Origin: Paucimonas sp.
Lineage (GTDB): Bacteria > Pseudomonadota > Gammaproteobacteria > Pseudomonadales > Pseudomonadaceae
DNA length: 64,000 nt
Assembly (NCBI GenBank): GCA_031253995.1
Contig: JAIRVG010000105.1
Location: forward strand, 62,001-126,000
Reading direction: 5' to 3'
The position numbers were made by a program, and so were the translations under genes. Below, piece after piece: positions 25,373 to 36,814 of the stretch (its first letter is position 1; the number at the start of each line of letters is the position of its first letter). The notes under the pieces are model-generated. The model had not been told where the DNA came from. It ran no database searches and saw nothing but the letters and a program-made list of their open reading frames with translations.

Positions 25373-27331
25373 CTAGCGCCCGGCCAGCAACCTCGCCTCA
25401 CACGCCTTGATCGCCGCCATCGGCCCGCACACCAGCACCGAATCCCCGGCATGCAGGCAGGTGCCGGTGTTCAGCGCCAGCTCGTTGCCATTGCGCTGCA
25501 CCGCCTGCAACTCCACACCCAGCTGTTCCAGGGTCAGGTCATCCAGGCGCCGCCCGCAGGCGAAGGCGGTGGCTGGCAGTTGCACCGCATGCATCAGCAC
25601 CTTCGGCTGCCCCTCGCTGTCCACCATCTCGGTCTGCGCCCCCTGGTAGAAACCCTGCAGCAGGCGATAGCGGCTCTGCCGCACTTCTTCCACGGTCTGG
25701 CGCACCCGCTCTTGCGGCACGCCCAGCATCACCAGGGCATGGGACGCCAGCATCACGCTGGACTCAAGCACCTCCGGTACCACCGCGCTGGCACCGGCGG
25801 CGCGCAGTTCGTCCCGCAGGCTGTCGTCGCGGGTGCGCACCAGGATCGGGATCTGGCTGTTGCGATGACGTGCCGCCTTGAGCACGCTCATCGCCACCTC
25901 GGTGTTGTCCACCGCGATCACCAGCAGTCGCGAACGCTCAAGGCCGACGGCTTCCAGCAATTCCCCGCGTCGCGAATCGCCGTAGTGCACGCAGCTCTCG
26001 CCCGCGGCGGCTTCCTGGACCCGCACCGGATCATCGTCCAGGGCAATGAAGGTCAATTGTTCACGGCGCAGGAAACGTCCGATGGACTGTCCGACCCGGC
26101 CATAGCCGCAGATGATCACGTGGCCGTCGATGCCCGCGCTGCGAGCTTCGATCTCTTCCAGGTGCACTTCTTCGTTGGGCTTGCGGTGCAGGCGCAGGGC
26201 GATGGCCGGCGCGGCGCGCAGCAGCAGCGGGGTGACCAGCATCGACGAGAAGGTCGCGGCCAGCAGCAGGTGTCCCAGTTCTTCCGGCAGCAGGCTGCTC
26301 TGTTGCATCTGCGCCATCAGGGCGAAGCAGAATTCGCCGCCCTGGGCCAGGGCCAGGCCGCTGCGCCAGGCGGTTTCCGCGTCACTGCCACGAACCCGCA
26401 CCAGGGCCGCCACCACGCAGCCTTTCAACAGCAGCAGGCCCAGGGTCAGGCCGAGGATCTCCAGGCCATGGCTGGCGAACAGCTGCAGGTCGATGAGCAT
26501 GCCGATACTGACGAAGAACAGGCCCAGCAGGATGTCGCGGAACGGTCGGATATCCGCCTCGATCTGGTGCCGGTAGTTGCTTTCGCCCAGCAGCATGCCG
26601 GCCAGGAACGCACCCAGTGCCGGCGACAGGCCGAGCAGGTGGGTGAGCCAGGCGGTGAGCAGGACGATCACCAGGGCCAGCAGGACGAACAGTTCCGCCG
26701 AATGCGAGCTGGCCACTTCGTGGAACAGCCGTGGCAGCAGCCAGCGGCTGGCCAGCAGCAGGCCGACGAAGAGCACCACGGTCTTGGCCAGGGTCAGCGG
26801 CAGGGCCCAGTACCAGGCCTGACCGCTTTCCCCGGCGAACACCGGGACCAGGGTCAGCAGCAGCACCGCCACCACGTCCTGGAACAACAGCACGCCGATG
26901 GCGTTCTGGCCGTGACTGCTGAAGATCTCGCCCAGGCTGGTCAGCTCCTTGGACACGATGGCCGTGGACGACAGCGCCAGGCCGCCGCCGAGCAGCAGCG
27001 CCGCGGTACTGGGCATGCCCAGCAGCGACAGCATCCCGGCCAGCAATACCCCGGTGCAGACCACCTGCAGGCTGCCCAGGCCAAACACCACCCGGCGCAG
27101 GGCGAGCATCTTCGACAGGGAGAACTCAAGGCCCAGGGAAAACAGCAGGAACACCACGCCCATTTCCGCCAGGTCCGGCAGTTCCTCGCTTTCGTTGACC
27201 CAGTCCAGCGCCGTCGGGCCGACGAACAGGCCGACGCACAGGTAGCCCAGGACCGGCGGCAACTGCAGCCGGCGGAAGACCGCGATGACGACCAGCGACG
27301 AGGCCAGGATGATCAGCAGGTTTGCGAACAC
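25373..27331 (-). CDS. Kef-type K+/H+ (CPA2) antiporter with RCK domain
   Basis: Inner-membrane cation-proton antiporter. The 652-residue protein has an N-terminal CPA2 domain of about 12 TM segments (FLLFSLGLEFSL, GGGLALSSTAIVSKEL), a TrkA-N nucleotide-binding domain (VIICGYGRVGQSIGRFL, about 412-530) and a C-terminal TrkA-C domain (about 570-650). The architecture matches KefB/KefC and the YbaL group. The start is proposed as GTG at 27331 (MFANLLIILASS), nine bases after GGGAG; an ATG 30 nt upstream would lie in front of the ribosome site. No KefF/KefG ancillary protein is adjacent, so glutathione gating is uncertain. Confidence 0.88.
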   Translation of the reverse strand: MFANLLIILASSLVVIAVFRRLQLPPVLGYLCVGLFVGPTALDWVNESEELPDLAEMGVVFLLFSLGLEFSLSKMLALRRVVFGLGSLQVVCTGVLLAGMLSLLGMPSTAALLLGGGLALSSTAIVSKELTSLGEIFSSHGQNAIGVLLFQDVVAVLLLTLVPVFAGESGQAWYWALPLTLAKTVVLFVGLLLASRWLLPRLFHEVASSHSAELFVLLALVIVLLTAWLTHLLGLSPALGAFLAGMLLGESNYRHQIEADIRPFRDILLGLFFVSIGMLIDLQLFASHGLEILGLTLGLLLLKGCVVAALVRVRGSDAETAWRSGLALAQGGEFCFALMAQMQQSSLLPEELGHLLLAATFSSMLVTPLLLRAAPAIALRLHRKPNEEVHLEEIEARSAGIDGHVIICGYGRVGQSIGRFLRREQLTFIALDDDPVRVQEAAAGESCVHYGDSRRGELLEAVGLERSRLLVIAVDNTEVAMSVLKAARHRNSQIPILVRTRDDSLRDELRAAGASAVVPEVLESSVMLASHALVMLGVPQERVRQTVEEVRQSRYRLLQGFYQGAQTEMVDSEGQPKVLMHAVQLPATAFACGRRLDDLTLEQLGVELQAVQRNGNELALNTGTCLHAGDSVLVCGPMAAIKACEARLLAGR

Positions 27332-27499
27332 AACCACACACTCCCTGTAAAAAAACAGCAAAAAACGTCTAGCCTACAGCGACCGCAAAGCGCGGCGATT
27401 GATCCAGGTCAATCTTTTCCCCTCTGCCGGACGCACCTCGACGGGGTTGGGGTCGAGTCCTAGAATGTCCACTTCGTTTATTTCGTATCGGTATTTTTC

Positions 27500-27736
27500 A
27501 TGCTTCCTGAATGCCAATTGTTCGGCACCCTGGGCTGCCACCTGTGTGAAGTGGCCGAGGCCTTGCTCATGCCGTTCGTCGAGCATGGCCTGCTGGTGGA
27601 GCTGGTGGACATTGCCGAGGACGAGGCCATGGTCGAGCGCTACGGCCTGCGCATACCGGTGCTGCGGCGTTGCGACAGCGGCGCGGAACTGAACTGGCCG
27701 TTCGATGCCGACCAGGTGGTGGCCTTCCTCGGGTGA
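27500..27736 (+). CDS. Glutaredoxin-family thioredoxin-fold protein (DUF836-like)
   Basis: 78-residue protein with a CHLC motif (GTLGCHLCEVAEALL) and the conserved cis-Pro in RIPVLRR, characteristic of small glutaredoxin-like proteins. Predicted cytoplasmic thiol-disulfide enzyme, partner unknown. It precedes the M15 peptidase gene by 94 nt on the same strand. Confidence 0.85.
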   Translation: MLPECQLFGTLGCHLCEVAEALLMPFVEHGLLVELVDIAEDEAMVERYGLRIPVLRRCDSGAELNWPFDADQVVAFLG

Positions 27737-27830
27737 CACCCCGGGTTCACATCTTGATGCACAAGGACGCATGCATCGTTCCGGAGGCGGTTGGAGAATC
27801 CCCGATTCCAACGCCAAAGGAGTGGCACGC

Positions 27831-28262
27831 ATGTTTCTCACCCCGCATTTCACCCTCGCCGAAATGACCGCCTCGCAGGTCGCCAATCGCGAGGGCCTGG
27901 ACAACACCCCCGACAGCCAGACCATCGCCAACCTCATCGAACTGTGCAAGACCCTCGAACAGGTGCGCAGCCTGGTCGGCCAGCCCTTGCTGGTCAGCAG
28001 CGGCTACCGCAGCGAAGCCCTCAACCGCCGGCTCGGCGGTTCCGTCTCCAGCGCCCACGTGCTCGGGCTTGCCGCCGACATCATGGCGGTCAGCCTGACG
28101 CCGCGGCAGCTGGCACAGCGCATCATGGACAGCCCATTGGGGTTCGACCAGCTGATCCTCGAATTCGATGGCTGGGTGCACCTGGGCCTCGCCGAAAACC
28201 GGCAGCGCCGCCAGGTGCTGACCATCCGCCAGGGCACCGGCTACCTGCCGGGCCTGCAATGA
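27831..28262 (+). CDS. D-Ala-D-Ala carboxypeptidase-like M15A peptidase
   Basis: 143-residue protein of the Peptidase_M15_3 family. Zinc ligands are visible as His and Asp in SSAHVLGLAADI and the His of WVHLGL; VSSGYRSEALNRRLGG is the family substrate-loop motif. There is no signal peptide, so it is either cytoplasmic or exported by other means. Phage endolysins share this fold, but no phage genes surround it. AAGGAG lies nine bases before the ATG at 27831. Its stop codon is only 14 nt from the SOS promoter of the next gene. Confidence 0.88.
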   Translation: MFLTPHFTLAEMTASQVANREGLDNTPDSQTIANLIELCKTLEQVRSLVGQPLLVSSGYRSEALNRRLGGSVSSAHVLGLAADIMAVSLTPRQLAQRIMDSPLGFDQLILEFDGWVHLGLAENRQRRQVLTIRQGTGYLPGLQ

Positions 28263-28275
28263 ATCGCGCCGTCGA

Positions 28276-28321
28276 TTGACGTCCAGGTCGTGCGCCTCCT
28301 ATGCTGTATAAAGATACAGTA
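28276..28321 (+). promoter_or_regulatory. SOS promoter with near-perfect LexA box
   Basis: CTGTATAAAGATACAG (28304-28319) is a CTG-N10-CAG LexA operator extended by TA, giving a perfect 6-bp palindromic flank. It overlaps the -10 of a promoter with TTGACG (28276-28281) and TATGCT (28300-28305), spaced by 18 nt. LexA bound there would block RNA polymerase. Confidence 0.85.
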
Positions 28322-28356
28322 TGCGAGGCGGACGCTTTCATGTCCGGAGAAGAATC

Positions 28357-28668
28357 ATGGTCAACGTCGAACAATTGAAATCCAGCGTCAACCGCATGTC
28401 CGCACAAGAGGTCGACGAGGCCGTGCGCGAGTTGCGCCAGGACGGCCTGGTCACCGACGACCGCACGCCGTTCGGCAAGGTCCACTTCAACACCTGCTTC
28501 GCCGAAATCGAGGCTTTGTTCCAGCGTGCCGGCTTCCACCGGCCGCTGGACGTGGTCGGCTACGAGGGGCAGGCCTATGCGCTGTACGACGCCAGCCGCT
28601 GGGAGGCGGTGGCGGTGCTGCGCTGGTTGAAGGCAACCTGCGAAGGCGCGCCGATGGAGGCTGGCTGA
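28357..28668 (+). CDS. Uncharacterised 103-residue protein under LexA control
   Basis: I do not recognise a named family. The protein has a helical N-terminus (VEQLKSSVNRMSAQEVDEAV) and a compact alpha/beta C-terminal part (LDVVGYEGQAYALYDASRWEAVAVLRWLKA), no signal peptide and no membrane segment. GGAGAAG is five bases before the ATG at 28357. An ideal LexA box overlaps its promoter, so it is predicted to be induced by DNA damage. The P. aeruginosa LexA regulon is known to include several small genes of unknown function; whether this is an orthologue of one I cannot tell. The pseudouridine synthase follows 51 nt later and might be co-induced. Confidence 0.85.
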   Translation: MVNVEQLKSSVNRMSAQEVDEAVRELRQDGLVTDDRTPFGKVHFNTCFAEIEALFQRAGFHRPLDVVGYEGQAYALYDASRWEAVAVLRWLKATCEGAPMEAG

Positions 28669-28719
28669 GGCGCCGGGCATGCCGGATAATGGCCGGTCCT
28701 TCACGTTGCGAGTGTGTCC

Positions 28720-29601
28720 ATGAGTTCCTTCGATCCGGCCAAGCATCAGGCCAGTACCGTTTGCCTGCCGCCGGGCAACTGGGCCACCGTGCTGGACTGC
28801 CTGTGCGAGCATTTCCAGGCGATCGGCCGCGACGCCTGGCTCGATCGCTTCGCCCGCGGCCGGGTGCTGGATGCCCAGGGGCAGCCGCTGGCGCTCGATC
28901 ATCCCTATCGCCAGGGGCTGCGAATCCACTATTTCCGTGAGGTGCCGAACGAGAAGCCGATTCCGGTGCTGGAAAGCATCCTGCATGTCGACGAGCACCT
29001 GGTGGTGGCGGACAAGCCGCATTTCCTGCCGGTGACGCCGACCGGCGAATATGTCGAGCAGACCTTGCTGCGTCGCCTGATCCGGCGCCTGGACAATCCT
29101 CACCTGGTTCCCCTGCACCGTATCGACCGGCACACCGCCGGGCTGGTGCTGTTTTCCGCCAACCCGCAGAGTCGTTCGGCGTATCAGCAGTTGTTCCCGA
29201 CGCGGCGTATCGACAAGCACTACCAGGCGATCGCGCCAGCCTTGCCCGGTCTGCAGTTTCCCTTGGTGCACAAGAGCCGGATGGCCAATGGCGAGCCGTT
29301 CTTCCGCATGCGCGAGGTGGCGGGGGAGAGCAATAGCGAGACCGTGGCGGATGTGCTGGAGCGCAATGGCGAACTGTGGCGCTACGGGTTGTCGCCGGTG
29401 ACCGGCAAGACCCACCAGCTACGGGTGCACATGGCGGCGCTGGGGGCGCCGATCTGCAACGATCCGTTTTATCCGGAGGTGGTGCAGGGGGAGGATGATT
29501 TTGCGAAGCCGTTGAAGCTGCTGGCGAAGAGCCTGCGCTTCAGTGATCCGTTGAGTGGGGAAGAGCGGTATTTCGAGAGCCGTCTTGAGCTTGATTGGTG
29601 A
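28720..29601 (+). CDS. RluA-family RNA pseudouridine synthase
   Basis: Converts uridine to pseudouridine in rRNA or tRNA. The 293-residue protein has the RluA-type catalytic motif LHRIDRHTAGLVLF with the nucleophilic Asp, preceded by VVADKPHFLPVTPTG and followed by GKTHQLRVHMAALGAPI. The N-terminal ~90 residues are not a clear S4 domain. The start is uncertain: ATG at 28720 or GTG at 28714, neither with a good ribosome site. The RNA target cannot be assigned by eye. A strong terminator follows. Confidence 0.88.
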   Translation: MSSFDPAKHQASTVCLPPGNWATVLDCLCEHFQAIGRDAWLDRFARGRVLDAQGQPLALDHPYRQGLRIHYFREVPNEKPIPVLESILHVDEHLVVADKPHFLPVTPTGEYVEQTLLRRLIRRLDNPHLVPLHRIDRHTAGLVLFSANPQSRSAYQQLFPTRRIDKHYQAIAPALPGLQFPLVHKSRMANGEPFFRMREVAGESNSETVADVLERNGELWRYGLSPVTGKTHQLRVHMAALGAPICNDPFYPEVVQGEDDFAKPLKLLAKSLRFSDPLSGEERYFESRLELDW

Positions 29602-29630
29602 CCTCAAACGGCTGGCTTGCCTGACGAAAA

Positions 29631-29662
29631 AAAGGCCCGGAAGAGTGATCTTCCGGGCCTTT
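29631..29662. terminator. Bidirectional terminator between the pseudouridine synthase and aer
   Basis: AAAGGCCCGGAAGA and its exact 14-nt complement flank a GTGA loop, with A and T runs on either side. It serves the two convergent genes. Confidence 0.93.
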
Positions 29663-29679
29663 CTTCATTCCAGCCGACT

Positions 29680-31245
29680 TCAGCGGTTGAACCGCTCCAC
29701 CAGCGAATACTGGGTCGTCGCGGTATGCGTCAGCTCTTCGCTGAGTTGCGCCGAATGCTGCGCCTGCTCCGAGGTCTGGTCGGCCAGGGCGGCAATGGTG
29801 CTGATATTGCGGCTGATCTCCTCGGCCACCGAACTCTGCTGTTCGGTCGCGGCGGCAATCTGCGTGGCCATGTCGGTGATATTGGCCACCGCCTCGCTGA
29901 TCCCCACCAGCGCCTGGTCGGCTTCCATCACCCGCTGCACGCCTTCCTCGGCCTGGCGATGCCCGGCTTCCATGGTCTGCACGGCATTGCTGGCGGTCTG
30001 CTGCAGCTTGGCGATCAGGCCATGGATCTGCCCGGTGGACTCGCTGGTACGTTGCGCCAGCTGGCGCACTTCGTCGGCGACCACGGCGAAGCCGCGGCCC
30101 ATCTCGCCGGCACGGGCTGCCTCGATGGCGGCGTTGAGCGCCAGCAGGTTGGTCTGGTCGGCAATGCCCTTGATCACATCCACCACGCCACCGATCTCGT
30201 CGCTGTCACGGGCCAACTGGGTAACGGTCTGGCCGGTTTCACCCACGGCAGTGGACAGGCGCTGGATGGCGTCGCGGGTTTCCCCGGCGATGCTGCGGCC
30301 ACGGTCGGTCAGGCGGTTGGCTGCCTGGGTGGCATCCGCGGTGCGCTGCACGTGGTTGGCCACTTCCTGGGTGGTGGCGGCCATCTGGTTGACCGCGGCG
30401 GCGACCTGCTCGGTCTCGACCCGCTGGCGCTCCAGGCCCGACGAGCTGTTGTGGGCCAGGGCGTCGGATTGACGGGCCTGCTCGTTGAGGTGTTCGGCGG
30501 TGTCCTGCAGGCGGGTCAGGCAGGTCTTCAGGCGCGCGTCCTGGCTGAGCATGGCCATTTCCAGGCGGGCCTGGACGCCGCGGCTGTCGGTGTACATCTG
30601 CGCGATCAGAGGGTCGGAGGTGGTCTGTTCGGCCAGGCGCAGCAGGCGCTTGAGGCCGCGCTGCTGCCAGCTCAGGCCCAGCAGGCCGAGCGGTACGGAC
30701 AGGGCGGCGGCGAGGGCGAAGCCCCAGGAATGGCCCAGCCAGATGCCGATGAGGAAGCCGATCTGGCTGATCATGATGAAGGGCAGCCAGTCCTGCAGGA
30801 TCGGCAGCCACTTGTCGCGGCGCGGGATGGCCGCCTTGCCGTCGTTGATGCGCTTGTACAGGGCTTCGGCGCGGCGTACCTGCTCGGCAGTGGGCTTGAC
30901 CCGCACCGACTCGTAGCCGACCACCTGGTTGCTCTCGAAGATCGGCGTGACGTAGGCGTTGACCCAGTAATGGTCGCCGGACTTGCAGCGGTTCTTGACG
31001 ATGCCCATCCACGGCAGGCCCTGCTTCAGGGTCGTCCACATGTGGGCGAAGACCGCCGCCGGCACGTCGGGGTGGCGAACCAGGTTATGCGGGGCCCGCA
31101 TCAACTCTTCGCGCGAAAAACCGCTGATCTCGATGAAGGCGTCGTTGCAGTAGGTAATGACACCCTTGGCATCGGTAGTCGAGATCAACCGTTGTTGGGC
31201 AGGGAAAGTCCGTTCTCTCTGGGTAATCGGCTGGTTGTTACGCAT
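29680..31245 (-). CDS. aer: Aerotaxis/energy-taxis receptor Aer
   Basis: Methyl-accepting chemotaxis protein that senses redox state through a PAS domain. The 521-residue protein begins MRNNQPITQRERTFPAQQRL, the Aer N-terminus, then a PAS domain (about 20-130, TTDAKGVITYCNDAFIEISG), one membrane-associated hydrophobic stretch (about 155-205), and a cytoplasmic signalling domain with the hairpin tip GIADQTNLLALNAAIEAARA. There is no periplasmic domain, as in E. coli Aer. Its promoter region has a sigma-28 element and a possible Anr box, both consistent with the known control of Pseudomonas aer. It neighbours acnA, as I recall for P. aeruginosa aer. Confidence 0.93.
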   Translation of the reverse strand: MRNNQPITQRERTFPAQQRLISTTDAKGVITYCNDAFIEISGFSREELMRAPHNLVRHPDVPAAVFAHMWTTLKQGLPWMGIVKNRCKSGDHYWVNAYVTPIFESNQVVGYESVRVKPTAEQVRRAEALYKRINDGKAAIPRRDKWLPILQDWLPFIMISQIGFLIGIWLGHSWGFALAAALSVPLGLLGLSWQQRGLKRLLRLAEQTTSDPLIAQMYTDSRGVQARLEMAMLSQDARLKTCLTRLQDTAEHLNEQARQSDALAHNSSSGLERQRVETEQVAAAVNQMAATTQEVANHVQRTADATQAANRLTDRGRSIAGETRDAIQRLSTAVGETGQTVTQLARDSDEIGGVVDVIKGIADQTNLLALNAAIEAARAGEMGRGFAVVADEVRQLAQRTSESTGQIHGLIAKLQQTASNAVQTMEAGHRQAEEGVQRVMEADQALVGISEAVANITDMATQIAAATEQQSSVAEEISRNISTIAALADQTSEQAQHSAQLSEELTHTATTQYSLVERFNR

Positions 31246-31275
31246 AAGCTGTTCAATCCGCAAGGCTTTCGTGTG

Positions 31276-31302
31276 ATATCGGCAACTACACGAAATAATT
31301 GA
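31276..31302 (-). promoter_or_regulatory. Sigma-28 (FliA) promoter of aer
   Basis: On the minus strand TCAATTAT, 11 nt and GCCGATAT match the flagellar sigma-28 pattern (TCAAG/TAAAGTTT, N11, GCCGATAA). The -10 ends about 30 nt before the aer ATG. Flagellar-class expression fits a chemoreceptor. Confidence 0.75.
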
Positions 31303-31320
31303 ATGAATATTTGGTTTTTA

Positions 31321-31334
31321 TTGATCTTGCTCAA
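31321..31334. promoter_or_regulatory. Possible Anr/FNR box upstream of aer
   Basis: TTGAT-CTTG-CTCAA matches 9 of 10 fixed positions of the Anr/FNR consensus TTGAT-N4-ATCAA. It lies about 58 nt upstream of the predicted sigma-28 start. Anr control of aer has been reported in P. aeruginosa. Confidence 0.45.
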
Positions 31335-31436
31335 TATTCGCCAAGGCCGCCTGAGCTATGGGAAGTCGTCATGTTCAGGTTATTTGCGCGCATTCTTTCA
31401 CATTTTCGCAACATAAGTCAGTCAGTGACCGACGGT

Positions 31437-32216
31437 TCATGGAATTGCCTTGAGGGGGTAGGTGAACAGCGTGAAATGGGCGAGATTCAGCCCGAAATGC
31501 GCCAGCAGCGCCGCCGGCAGCCCGCCATGGCGCCAGGCTAACCCGTAACCGATGCCTGCCAGTGTTGCCAGCACGACCCAGGGCCAGCCGCCACCGACAT
31601 GGGCCACGCCGAACAGCAGCGCGGTCAGCAGCAAGGCCAGGTTGTCGCCTTGGCGCAGGGGGGTGAAGAGGCATTGCAGGCCGCCCTGGAGATAGCCGCG
31701 AAACAGCGCTTCCTCGACCAGGCTGACCAGCAGCAGGTTGTTGGCTGTCCACAGCCAGGCCTGGGGTGGCCATTTTGCTGACCAGTCGACGATGCCCAGC
31801 AGCCAGGCGCTGCCCAGGCAGGCCAGGCTGGTCAGTACCGCCGCCAGGGCGGCGAGCCGCGGTCGCGGCCGGCGGGACATGACGATCCACGGGCAGGCCA
31901 GCAGCAGCCAGAAGCCGATCAGGGGTTTGTCCAGGTTGAGGTTCATGGAGAAAGGAATGGCGTCCGGGCTGAAGCGTGCCTGGTCGATGATCCGGGCGTT
32001 GTCGAAGCCCGGTAGCCAGTGCAGGGCAAGGGCCACCCCGGTGAGGACGAACAGGGCGTGGCCGAGGACCTTCCAGTGATGGGCGCGGGCGGGCTGCACC
32101 AGCCAGCCGCTGCACAGCAGCAGGGCGAAGGCGGGCAGGCTGGCGAGGCCGAGGTGGCCATGGCTCAGGGCCAGGGCATAGCCCGTGGCGAGAAGGGCCA
32201 GCAGAAGAGCGCGCAT
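31437..32216 (-). CDS. CPBP-family intramembrane metalloprotease
   Basis: 259-residue polytopic membrane protein with about seven hydrophobic segments. The Abi/CPBP signature is present: EEALFRGYLQG (motif 1), LLFGVAHVGGG (motif 2) and a final LLAHFGLNLAHF (motif 3) provide the Glu and His residues expected for a Rce1-like protease. I placed the start at 32216 (MRALLLALLATG), with AGGAC five bases before it, rather than at an ATG 24 nt upstream. Substrate unknown. A REP-type hairpin separates it from acnA. Confidence 0.85.
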   Translation of the reverse strand: MRALLLALLATGYALALSHGHLGLASLPAFALLLCSGWLVQPARAHHWKVLGHALFVLTGVALALHWLPGFDNARIIDQARFSPDAIPFSMNLNLDKPLIGFWLLLACPWIVMSRRPRPRLAALAAVLTSLACLGSAWLLGIVDWSAKWPPQAWLWTANNLLLVSLVEEALFRGYLQGGLQCLFTPLRQGDNLALLLTALLFGVAHVGGGWPWVVLATLAGIGYGLAWRHGGLPAALLAHFGLNLAHFTLFTYPLKAIP

Positions 32217-32285
32217 GTCGAGTCCTGTTCGATAAGGCATGCAGGCTTCGACTGCGAAACCAGCCCACAGGACACAGCCCAAAGC

Positions 32286-32320
32286 ACGACGCGTACCTTG
32301 TGGGAGCAGGTACGCGTCGT
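32286..32320. repeat. Perfect 12-bp hairpin of the TTGTGGGAGC repeat family next to the acnA stop
   Basis: ACGACGCGTACC and GGTACGCGTCGT pair perfectly around the 11-nt loop TTGTGGGAGCA. A T6 run lies on the plus-strand side, although the adjacent genes are on the minus strand. It starts five bases after the acnA stop codon. Its arms align with those of the hairpin at 57740-57771 with a compensatory pair change. Confidence 0.8.
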
Positions 32321-32324
32321 TTTT

Positions 32325-35012
<2,688 letters not shown>

Positions 35013-35239
35013 TGACCAACTCCTTCTGGGTCGGTGCACGGCTGTCATGCCTGCTGTCGCCGTTACACCGGCTCTTTCACGGTCCGCACGGCACGGACCT
35101 TGGCTGAACGGTCAGATTAGCTCCGTTTGGCCAATCCGACCCTTTACTGGACCGGCGGGGCATGTCGCCGGTTCCGAAAGTCCTTTATCATTCGCCGATT
35201 TTCCACCGGGGTGCATTGATCCCCGTCCTGGAGTGAGTG

Positions 35240-36307
35240 ATGAATACCCTGTTCCTGCACTGCCGGCCCGGTTTCGAGGGCGAGGTCTGTTCCGAGATGA
35301 GCGAACATGCCGCGCTGCTCGGCGTGGCCGGTTATGCCAAGGCCAAGCCGCAGAGCGCCTGTGCCGAATTCATCTGCAACGACGCCGAGGGCGCCGAGCG
35401 GATCATGAGCGCGCTGCGCTTCAAGCAACTGATTTTCCCCCGCCAGTGGGCCCGCGGCAGCTTCGTCGAGCTGCCGGAAACCGACCGCATCAGCGTACTG
35501 CTGGAGCACCTGGCCGGTTATCCACAGGCCGGCAGTCTGTGGCTGGAGGTGATGGACAGCAACGACGGCAAGGAACTCTCCACCTTCTGCCGCAAGTTCG
35601 AAGGGCCCCTGCGCAAGGCGCTGGTGAAAGCCGGACACCTGAAGGACAAGGACGGCCCCGGCCCGCGCCTGCTGCTGACCTTCGTCAGTGGCCGCCGGGT
35701 GTTCCTCGGCCTGGCGGATGCGGACAACTCGGCGATGTGGCCGATGGGCATCCCGCGCCTGAAGTTCCCCCGCGAGGCGCCGAGCCGCTCGACCCTCAAG
35801 CTGGAAGAGGCCTGGCACCACTTCATCCCCCGCGAGCAGTGGGAGCAGCGCCTGTCCGACGACATGACCGGCGTCGACCTGGGCGCCGCGCCGGGCGGCT
35901 GGACCTACCAGCTGGTGCGCCGCGGCATGCTGGTCACCGCTATCGACAACGGTCCGATGGCCGAAAGCCTGATGGACACCGGTCTGGTCCAGCACCTGAT
36001 GGTCGATGGCTTCACCTGGAAGCCGAAGCAGACCGTCGACTGGATGGTCTGCGATATCGTCGAGAAGCCGGCGCGCACCGCGTCGATGATCGAGGAATGG
36101 CTGGGCGGCGGGCACTGCCGCGAGGCGGTGGTCAACCTCAAGCTGCCGATGAAGCAGCGCTATGCCGAGGTAAAGCGCTTGCTGGAGCGTATCGAGGAAG
36201 GTTTCAAGGCGCGCAAGGTCAAGGTCTCCATCGGCTGCAAGCAGCTGTACCACGACCGCGAGGAAGTCACCTGCCACCTGCGCCGTCTCGACCTCAAGCC
36301 ACGCTGA
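35240..36307 (+). CDS. rlmM: 23S rRNA 2'-O-ribose C2498 methyltransferase RlmM
   Basis: Methylates the ribose of C2498 in 23S rRNA. The 355-residue protein has an N-terminal THUMP-like domain (MNTLFLHCRPGFEGEVCSEM) and a C-terminal Rossmann methyltransferase with the SAM motif GVDLGAAPGGWTYQLVRRG and VNLKLPMKQRY, where the catalytic Lys is expected. GGAG six bases before the ATG at 35240 decides the start over a GTG three bases upstream. tusA follows 27 nt later, probably in one operon. Confidence 0.96.
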   Translation: MNTLFLHCRPGFEGEVCSEMSEHAALLGVAGYAKAKPQSACAEFICNDAEGAERIMSALRFKQLIFPRQWARGSFVELPETDRISVLLEHLAGYPQAGSLWLEVMDSNDGKELSTFCRKFEGPLRKALVKAGHLKDKDGPGPRLLLTFVSGRRVFLGLADADNSAMWPMGIPRLKFPREAPSRSTLKLEEAWHHFIPREQWEQRLSDDMTGVDLGAAPGGWTYQLVRRGMLVTAIDNGPMAESLMDTGLVQHLMVDGFTWKPKQTVDWMVCDIVEKPARTASMIEEWLGGGHCREAVVNLKLPMKQRYAEVKRLLERIEEGFKARKVKVSIGCKQLYHDREEVTCHLRRLDLKPR

Positions 36308-36334
36308 TCACCCACCGAATTGCGGAGTTGCCGA

Positions 36335-36577
36335 ATGACTGATTTCACCCCTGATGCCGTGCTCGACGCCACCGGCCTGAACTGCCCGGAACCGGTGATG
36401 ATGCTGCATCAATACGTGCGCGACCTGGCCGCCGGCGGCCTGCTCAAGGTGATCGCCACCGACCCGTCCACCCGCCGCGACATTCCCAAGTTCTGCGTGT
36501 TCCTCGGCCATGAGCTGGTGCAGCAGGAGGAAGAGGGCGGCACCTACCTGTACTGGATCCGCAAGAAGCTCGACTGA
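36335..36577 (+). CDS. tusA: Sulfur carrier protein TusA
   Basis: Accepts persulfide sulfur from cysteine desulfurase for tRNA thiolation and molybdenum-cofactor work. The 80-residue protein shows the family motif LDATGLNCPEPVMM with the sulfur-carrying Cys in CPEP. GGAG lies nine bases before the ATG at 36335, which decides the start against a codon 15 nt upstream. Confidence 0.95.
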   Translation: MTDFTPDAVLDATGLNCPEPVMMLHQYVRDLAAGGLLKVIATDPSTRRDIPKFCVFLGHELVQQEEEGGTYLYWIRKKLD

Positions 36578-36814
36578 CCCCGATACACCCACGCCTGTTA
36601 CGCCTGCTGTTTCTTCCGGTGACGACTGCACCGGCGCGGTGCACGCAACGGGTGCGAAGCGGCTGCTCGCACCCCGGACCGGCACTGCCTCCTCCTGACT
36701 TTCCTGTATCCGGCACACAGGTTGCTAGCCAAACGCTATCACCCTTGGCCCGTGCGGAAACGTTTGTGCGACCCACGACCGGCGAGGGGGCCTTATAAGC
36801 GCAGGAGTGGGTGC

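Noticed and set aside
27831..28262. M15 peptidase as a phage endolysin remnant
   Set aside because: It has normal codon use, neighbours are housekeeping genes and there are no phage or attachment sequences.
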